This document shows, one piece after another, positions 57,271-64,000 of a DNA stretch of 64,000 nt (position 1 is its first letter; each line of letters opens with the position of its first letter). Source of the DNA: Adiantum capillus-veneris (Eukaryota; Streptophyta; Polypodiopsida; Polypodiales; Pteridaceae). A model generated the notes under the pieces. The model saw nothing but the letters and a program-made list of their open reading frames with translations, did not search any database and was not told the DNA's origin. The DNA lies in assembly GCA_014529385.2 (NCBI GenBank), contig CM043950.1, positions 79,604,343 through 79,668,342 of the forward strand, in the 5' to 3' direction. The position numbers were made by a program, and so were the translations under genes.

Positions 57271-57997
57271 TTAAAGAAAGGAGGGGCATTATAACTAGGT
57301 CCACCACTTGTCCAAGCTATGCTCTGATATAGAAAGGGGATTTTGGTTTCAAGATCCACCACGTGTTCAACCTTGCAAGCCTCAAGGGATACTTGGACAT
57401 TGGAAAGCATAGTCCTATAGTAGTTGATAGGTGGCATTGGGTATTACAACTAGGTCCAACCTATGCTCTGATATAGCAAAGAGGCTTTGGTTTCAAGGAC
57501 CACCACTTGTCCAACCTTGCTTCCATTAAAGAAAGGAGAGGCTACATAAACATTGGCAAGCAAGGTAGCAAGCTCCTAAGGTATTTCACATTGGATATTG
57601 GGCATTATAACTAGGTCCACCACTTGTCCAAGCTATGCTTTGATACAAAAAGGGGATTTTAGTTTCAAGATCCACCACGTGTTCAACCTTGCAAGACTCA
57701 AGGGATACTTGGAAATTGGAAAGCATAGTCCTATAGTAGTTGATAGGTGGTAGTGAGTATTACAACTAGGTCCACCACTTGTCCAACCTATGCTCTAATA
57801 TGGCAAGGAGGCTTTGGTTTCAAGATCCACCATATTTCCAACCTTGCTTACATTAATATAGCAAGGAGGATTTGGTCTCAAGGTTCACCAATTTTCCAAC
57901 CTATGAAAACCTTTTTCATGTTGTAGCATGATTTTTTGTTTGAAGAGTATTTTTCTATGACTATGGATTTAACAATGTAATCTTTTTCACTTATAGG

Positions 57998-59464
57998 ATG
58001 GACTTTGAATCTCGGGAGAAAGTACATATGATACTTGACAATGAAATTGTTGGTATTGGTTGTGTGTGTAGAACAGATCCAGATTCCACTTGTGGTGGTA
58101 CAAAGATAGGAAAAGGAAATGTCTCCATACTAGTGGAGGAATGCTTGAAGGATGTGGTCCTACCTTTTCTTACAATGCATACTTCATCTCTCTAAGGTTC
58201 ATTATGGAGTGTTGTTCAATGGTCAAATCTTCTTTTGCGATCTTCTATATTGAATGGGAACTTAATTGATCCACACGAAATCTACAATAGTGATGAAGAA
58301 CAGGATCATTTGGATCCTCTAGTTACATATGCAATACCTATGACAAGCCCATAATTTGAAGCAGTGATTCCAGAGTCTTGGAGAAATCAGAGGGTCCTTT
58401 TATAAGATGACACAATGATGAAAACCATGAATGAAGGGACCATCTTATATGTATTTCCACATGATTATCTCAACTTTCAGGAACTTGGTCATGATTGTGT
58501 GGGTGTGGGTATTGAAAGATAAAATGAAAGCATTGATGATGTGGTTGAAGTGGGTAGCATCACTTTGCTAAAGTGGCCCATCAAGTAGACAACAATGTTG
58601 AATGGGAGCCCGTTACAACACTTTGTTCTTGTTGATGGCATGCATGCTACATATGAGGACGTATCCAATGATGACAATGTTGGAAAAAAACTTGATGGGA
58701 ATAATGTTGTCTAGCTGTCAAGGAAGAGACAATACACTTTCATGTGAACAAGACTCAAAAATAAAAAGCAGCATTAGCTTCCACTTTTTACCTTTTAAAC
58801 AAATCAATTCAAAGGGTCTCATGCATTGATTGTTGTGCACAAAAATGTTTCCAGCTTGCAGATCGTGACATGGTGACAAGGTTACGACAACAATTTTGGG
58901 GAGAGTCTCAAAATTACACACTAGTTATGTTTATGATGTTCTTTCTATATGCTATCTGAAAGATGAGAAGTCACAATACCCATTCAGGCTAAATGGTTCT
59001 ATTGTTTGCTGTAGAGCATGGTATGAGATGCATGGAATACCAAAGGCATCATTTTATTCGATACAAGGAGAACTTTGAAAATGGTGTGCGCCAATATGTA
59101 CATGGGAACACATGTACATTGAGAAGGGGACTTCAACATACTAGTTTAGCAAGAGCACTGCTGAATGAGTTTGTGGAAAAAAACTCTGAGAAGATGCCAC
59201 ATAGAAGTAGAAAACTGCTAGATGACTCAAGAGAGACTCAATTGGCGATTCCATCAACATACAAACAAGTGGATATTTTTTGTGAAATCAACTCGACACT
59301 TGACCAAATGGGCGATGAGAAGAAGCTATCCCAATCTTCTTTTGGTAGAACTTGGAACAAAGAGTACCCACATGTCAATTTAACAAAGACGAGTGAATTA
59401 TCTAAGTGCAATATTTGTAGCTCAATCAAGACAAGGTTAGAAGTGAGGGCGAGCTTTTTGAAAT
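57998..59464 (+). pseudogene. DUF7869-type transposase, N-terminal part
   Basis: Begins MDFESREKVHMILDNEIVGI with IGCVCRTDPDSTCGG and ends in a VLPFLTMHTSSL segment, a layout like the plant DUF8039 module (from memory, weak). Several stops follow. From about 58980 the conserved part reads LNGSIVCCRAWYEMHGIPK, then a frame change, GNTCTLRRGLQHTSLARALL, MPHRSRKLLDDSRETQL, SSFGRTWNKEYPHVNL and KCNICSSIKTRLE. That is the region before the catalytic domain in DUF7869-type proteins. It stops at about 59464 and resumes at about 61505. Confidence 0.6.
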
Positions 59465-61504
59465 GGGGCCTCTAAACCCAAACCAATAAGCCTACCCTCA
59501 CAAAATGTTCGTAAAGAGGTACGCACACTACTTGGGGCACCACCTTCTTTTGGGAGTGGAGAAGAAAACCAATCAAAATAACACTTGCACTCACCCACTC
59601 AAGCAACACACTTTGAAAACCCCCTTACTCTATATACACTTTGGACACTTGAACACCATCAACGATTATGCAACCCAATGCCGTGCATCAAAATGAAATA
59701 TGCAATTTGTGGAATAGCATTCACCTTCTCCCCATAAGAATACCCATAATACATCCAAACTCTTCCTCTCTCAAGCACTCATCAAAAAATCATGCGCACA
59801 AGACTTGCCTCTCAAACACACAAGAGAATCACTTACATCAAACTAACACACTTTGCATAGAGAGCTCATCTCCATCTATGCAATGCCGTGACACAAATAA
59901 AATCACCATGAGAGGTAGCCACATGCATATGTAATGAAGCAAAAGAGAGTTGGAGTGAGAAATTTCTTTAGACCAATTGAATAAGTGTGGAGAAACAAAC
60001 CAATGGTAAATTGAGAATAGAACACTTACTTGATTTCTCGCACACCTTTTAAGGGGAGGACAGACGCTGGCTAACCATCACGAATTGCGACACTTGAAAG
60101 TTTTGAAGATGATTTCATGATCATTAACATAACCATGAGAGCGATCATGATGTATTTACAAGTTATTGAGGTGCTACAAATGATTTATTGGGTTGATGGA
60201 GTAAGAGATTGTAGAATGGAAAGAGTGGAGAATAGAGTTGCGCTTCCTCCAAAGAGGAGGGTTAGGAGGGAGGATGTGAAAGAGGGAGAGTTGGGTTTTT
60301 CTCTACTATTGATCAAGAAACAACATGAAGATGAAAATATAGGTGTGTGTCCTTGAGTCTCTCCAAGGGGGGCTATTTATAGTTGTGTAGGAGTGGGATT
60401 ATGCTACACTTAATTAGAGTAAGTGATTAGACCTAATTAAGTGTCCTTTGACCACTCATTGAATATTGGACATAAAAGGGACTATTTATTCACCAAAAAT
60501 ATCATTTTAGACCGTGAAGGCTCCATAGGGGTGCATAATGTGGGTGGGCCCCACCATGAGGCCCTACGGGTGGCTCCTGCGGGGTATCTCAACTTGTCTG
60601 TCTTGGCATTTAAAAAGCATCTTTAGGTTGGTGCCATCACATGCAAGTGACCTTGAACACTCATTGCTCTTCTAGAAGATGAGTAGGGGAAAAAAAAGAT
60701 CTCACCCTCTTGATTTACTTGATTTATAGTTACCTTTTGCTGCGAATCTGACAGATTTATACTATTTTGACCATACCTTTTTACCTGTAGCTCGGAATGA
60801 CATGCTTCAAAAGGAAAAATTGACCTTCTCAACATGTTTGATATGAATTTGGACTATTCTTCACGCCCATGCACCAAGGAATTCAGTTTGGAAGGTCCAC
60901 ACTAGGCTAGGGAACCTTTTGCTTCCAAGTCTTCTTGTATGGGCCCTTTGCTTGTATGCATCCAAGGGGAATCATGCTTTTTTCAAAAGGCTATGATGCT
61001 TAAACAAATAGAGGAGGGCCCAATATTATTTTCTTGTGAAAAGAATATACAATTGGAGTCTTTTTGAAAGGAGAGAAACTATATGTATATTCTTAAGAGA
61101 TATTGGGCCACCTATGTAGGGGGCATGGAAGACTTGTAGAGAGAGACCATAATCTTTGGTAAAGACAAGTGGAGAGTTGATTTCCATGGGAATTTATCTA
61201 TATGGGGTGGAAGATGGATATATTATTTTTCTACTGCTAATTCACAAGAGGTAAGAAAGTTTGGGGGTATATAGTTGGTTATTGTATGCTGATTCTATTT
61301 ACAAAGAAAAAAAGAAAAGGGTGGTAATATAAATATATGACTAAGGTGACATTTTTTGGGAAGAGTATAATGTATGTGTCGCCACAAAGGTTAAACGAAG
61401 AGGGGGAATTTACTCTAGATAACTTAATAGCGTAGAAAACTATATACACATATGAGGAAGAGGACGTTGAGTAGGCTGACAAATGTTGCAAAAAGATGGT
61501 TACC
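59465..61504 (-). mobile_element. Insertion of about 2 kb, LTR-like
   Basis: It splits the transposase between ICSSIKTRLE and LEERSLLLREREVYV. On the minus strand it has a TATAAATAG box near 60375 and a stretch near 60815-60755 (GAGCTACAGGTAAAAAGG, ATGGTCAAAATAGT) resembling the LTRs of families A and D. No gene was found; the frames at 60117-60356 and 60441-60626 are unsupported. It could be an LTR or a terminal-repeat retrotransposon in miniature, or a large intron holding one. Ends approximate. Confidence 0.5.
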
Positions 61505-63258
61505 ATTTTATGCCACTCAGAAGCTAAACCTTCTCTTGAAGAGAGATCTCTTCTCTTGAGGGAGAGAGAAGTTTACGTGGTACAACAAAAGAGTTGCAGA
61601 AGCCTATATTATGCATGGCGCACATATTCAGAAACTCAACCACAAAAATATGTATGCATAATCCATGATAAGATGGATCAAAGAAGACTTGCATTCCTAG
61701 ATTAAACATCGTTCGTAAGGTTGTGGATTCAGGATATAATCTGCAGGTGGCATTGATTGGCATGATCACTCAGGGACATGGAGAAGGTCATTACAGACAC
61801 TTTGTCTTGAATGGTTTGTGGACAGCTGATCCAAATCTTACAATTGGATCAATTGCTAATTGTTTACATAACCTAGAGAGGATAGATAAGCATCCTCTTG
61901 GTGATCTAGTAACAAATGGACTTCCAAGGAGCAATATTTCACTACTACATGCTTTGAACTCAAGGTATGCTTTGGACTACCATAGCTTGAGTGATGGAAA
62001 AGAGCCCATTGTGCAGCCATCAAAAATTGCAGAAGAGGAATTGGGATCAACATTTTGCAGGTTGCCAAAGAAATTGTTGCTACAATTGGATAATTGTGTA
62101 GGGGAAAACAAAAATCGATACTTATTTGCCTATTTGTCAATGCTTGTTGGAAGGGGTGTTTTCAAAACCATCCAACTAGGATTTTTAATGGTTGGGCATA
62201 CACATGAGGACATAGACGCCATGTTTAGTAGGTTTTTAGAGAAGTTGAGATTTACACAAACCTATACTTTGCCACATTTGATGGATACATTATCAAATAG
62301 CTCATCTTCATCTCGAGCTCCATTTTTTCTCACGAAGATCCCTGATTTCAAGCAATATTGTGACGGCTATCTTTGTGATGGACAAGACATACTTGTTGGA
62401 CATTCCAAACCGCTTCAGTGCAGGTTCTTTATGCAGGATGAGGCACCAATGATGCAATATAAGGCACATGTAGGTGTATCAAGTTGGAGCGGAAGTATTC
62501 CCCTTTGGAAAATAGACACAGAAGGCAAGCCAATGTTACCACATGGAGATCCATCTCTGGTACCAATGGCGGAGTATGTCAAGGCCCACGAAGAAGTCAT
62601 TTTGGGGCTAAAGAACTATATAAAATTTTGAAAAAATTTAGGGAATGGTTCAAGTGTTCCGTGATATTATAGACCCGTGATAGATTATTGGAGTAACGTA
62701 ATTGAAGAGATTGGAAAAGCAATCATATCAGAGGGAGTCTTGTATGAAATGTTTTGGCCAAAAACTCAAGAATATTCTCACCTACAAAGCACTACAATGA
62801 ATTTTCAACAAGGAGCAGAAAGATTCCTAGGCCTTGAAGAGTTGCATGATCATTTTTGTGGGCCTCAACGAGATAGGCCAAGGGAAGAGTTTGACCCTAT
62901 GTCTGATGTGCACCAAGGTGACTTTCTTATGCTTGTTCCAAGTGACACAGAAATCTATCCAGTGTGGCTTGCAATGGCTTTATTTGACATTGATAATGAG
63001 CCTACATCACCAAACTACAAAAAACTATTGATTCAATATTGGGCACCTTGCGCAAGAAAAAGTGGGATGACAAATACTCAAGCTTACAGTAATTGTTGGA
63101 GGGTTATTGGGCTGTCAACTATAAGGACCCACAAAGAAGGACCATTTTCTAGAATAAAGATTCCAAAAAGGTATGCTCTAAAAGCCAAAGAAGGCATCAC
63201 TCGTGCACATCAACTACACTTGGATCAAAGATTAGATATGGTATCAAATGTGGAGTAG
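61505..63258 (+). pseudogene. DUF7869-type transposase, catalytic part
   Basis: EERSLLLREREVYVVQQKSC and KYVCIIHDKMDQRRLAFLD give the first likely catalytic Asp. After a stop and frame change (61705-61730), a 302-codon frame has GHYRHFVLNGLW, LLLQLDNCVGENKNRYLFAY (second Asp) and GFLMVGHTHEDIDAMFSRF (third acidic site) by about residue 170. The tail, after a frameshift near 62635, is 62677-63258 with PVWLAMALFDIDNEP and SNCWRVIG. The D...D...HTHED pattern matches a DDE-type transposase family I recall as DUF7869. It is broken by at least three lesions plus the 2 kb insertion. Confidence 0.7.
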
Positions 63259-63717
63259 AATTATGTGGAGCTTCTATTGTGACTATACTAGTCAATTTTG
63301 TTATTAAAAAAAAAATTGTATCTTCCTTTGTTTTATGTAATTCATAGTTTTTATTCAAATCCATGTGTTGTACATCCTCTTGACTTTTGGTGTTTATCAA
63401 TACCACAATCCTATGAGATTTACACTTTATTTACTAACGAGACACCTCAATTTTTCCCACTTTAAGTGGAAAATTCCCAAATTACATGAATTTAGTCGAT
63501 TTGGATATTCCCATAATGTGAGATTTTTACTAAAATACCTAATATGGTCTTAAATCTTGTGTGATGTGAAAGGTTATTAGAGCGAATAGTAGGATGTAAT
63601 GAAGTGACTGAGTAAACCTCCTCCATTAAGAAAGCTTCCATAAGCACCCCCCATGATCAAAGCTCTTGAAATTTCTTTCCCAAAGAGAGATGTATGGTGT
63701 GGAATCACTTACTGAAT
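63259..63717. other. AT-rich sequence, nothing recognised
   Basis: Downstream of the transposase; an AAAAAAA run at 63306-63316 and no coding signal. An intron of the gene to the right may end in it. Confidence 0.4.
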
Positions 63718-64000
63718 TCGACTGAAGAAACTTGTAGATCTTATTGCTCTCTATCATTGCACCCACCACTATGAATGTGATATAAAAGATTGGTTGCTCT
63801 TCCTCCTGTGTAAAGTTGATGTATCTGCTACGATCTTCAGGAGCTTGTATGAGCAAATCTCTGAGCTATAGCTCATAAAATTCATTCAACCTGGGTAGGC
63901 TCATCAAGTCCAACATTCTATGACCTTCATGATTTAGGAAAGCTTGATCCATGCTTCCAGCTGCTATAGGCAGATATTGCAAATAGTTTACCACATAAGT
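63718..64000 (-). pseudogene. Exon of an unrecognised minus-strand gene, cut by the window edge
   Basis: Open on the minus strand from the edge inward with one stop near 63869: YLPIAAGSMDQAFLNHEGH, RMLDLMSLPRLNEFYEL, then LLIQAPEDRSRYINFTQEEE and PIFYITFIVVGAMIESNKIY. It ends at a GTAAGTG splice-donor-like site near 63716. No family recognised. Confidence 0.4.

Larger units (their letters stand above)
47560..57910 (+). repeat. Tandem repeat array with core CCACTTGTCCAA
   Basis: Units of about 45-60 bp start AAGGTCCACCACTTGTCC, followed by AAGCTAACTCTATTGAAAC, AAGCTAGGCTCCATTGAAAC, AACCTATTATCCCTAGTAG or AACCTATAAGGCTATATC. They are arranged in a repeating order with a period of about 441 bp (see 50950-52750). 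Units after 55400 are a more diverged version (AACCTTGCTTCCATTAAAG). All units face the same way. The array contains a MITE and a TTAA element, plus a non-repeat part at 52890-55400. Confidence 0.9.

Noticed and set aside
1-64000. CRISPR arrays, rRNA or tRNA genes
   Set aside because: No direct-repeat/spacer pattern of that kind; no rRNA-like stretch seen. tRNA genes were not scanned systematically by eye, and none was noticed.

Overview
The window looks like repeat-rich nuclear DNA from a land plant. Everything recognisable belongs to plant transposable elements: Tat-like Ty3/gypsy retrotransposons with a second, archaeal-type RNase H, a Ty1/copia element, a chromodomain-bearing Ty3/gypsy fragment and an En/Spm (CACTA) transposon with both usual plant genes. 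A captured scrap of a plant heavy-metal-associated (HMA/HIPP-type) gene supports the same origin. No intact host gene was seen. A transposase of the type I remember as DUF7869 (common in animals, mosses and ferns, from memory) weakly hints at a non-flowering plant.

Layout. 1-3973: 3' part and truncated LTR of a Tat-like gypsy family (family A). 3974-6090: unassigned sequence plus a block of a tandem repeat in reverse orientation. 6091-37431: a second family A element with both LTRs, split by three insertions. These are a 3.5 kb inverted-repeat (hairpin) element (8787-12263), a 10 kb CACTA transposon (12264-22294, TSD TCA) and a complete related gypsy element, family B (23842-33799, TSD CCCTC). 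The CACTA carries TnpD-like and TNP1-like genes on the minus strand, an HMA gene scrap, and a diverged gypsy relative (family D) within its subterminal repeats. 37432-41870: decayed copia element with no 5' LTR. 41871-44222: chromovirus fragment. 44223-57910: an unrecognised minus-strand coding region (44965-47501) and about 10 kb of tandem repeats built on the core CCACTTGTCCAA. Those repeats form a higher-order repeat of about 441 bp and hold a foldback MITE and a 1.33 kb TTAA-flanked element. 57998-63258: broken plus-strand transposase of the DUF7869 type, split by a 2 kb insertion. 63718-64000: exon of an unrecognised minus-strand gene running off the window.

The most novel-looking item is a conserved coding module upstream of gag in the Tat-like families. 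It has one protein with a CxHx(6-7)CxxC motif and one or two copies of a roughly 70-residue domain (A: 7713-8588; B: 25859-26688; D: 12651-13078). Another is the family B 5' LTR, which is followed by 50 bp of target-site sequence, as if gene conversion from the 3' LTR overran into the flank. Dates, identities and family names were judged by eye and from memory; no search was run.
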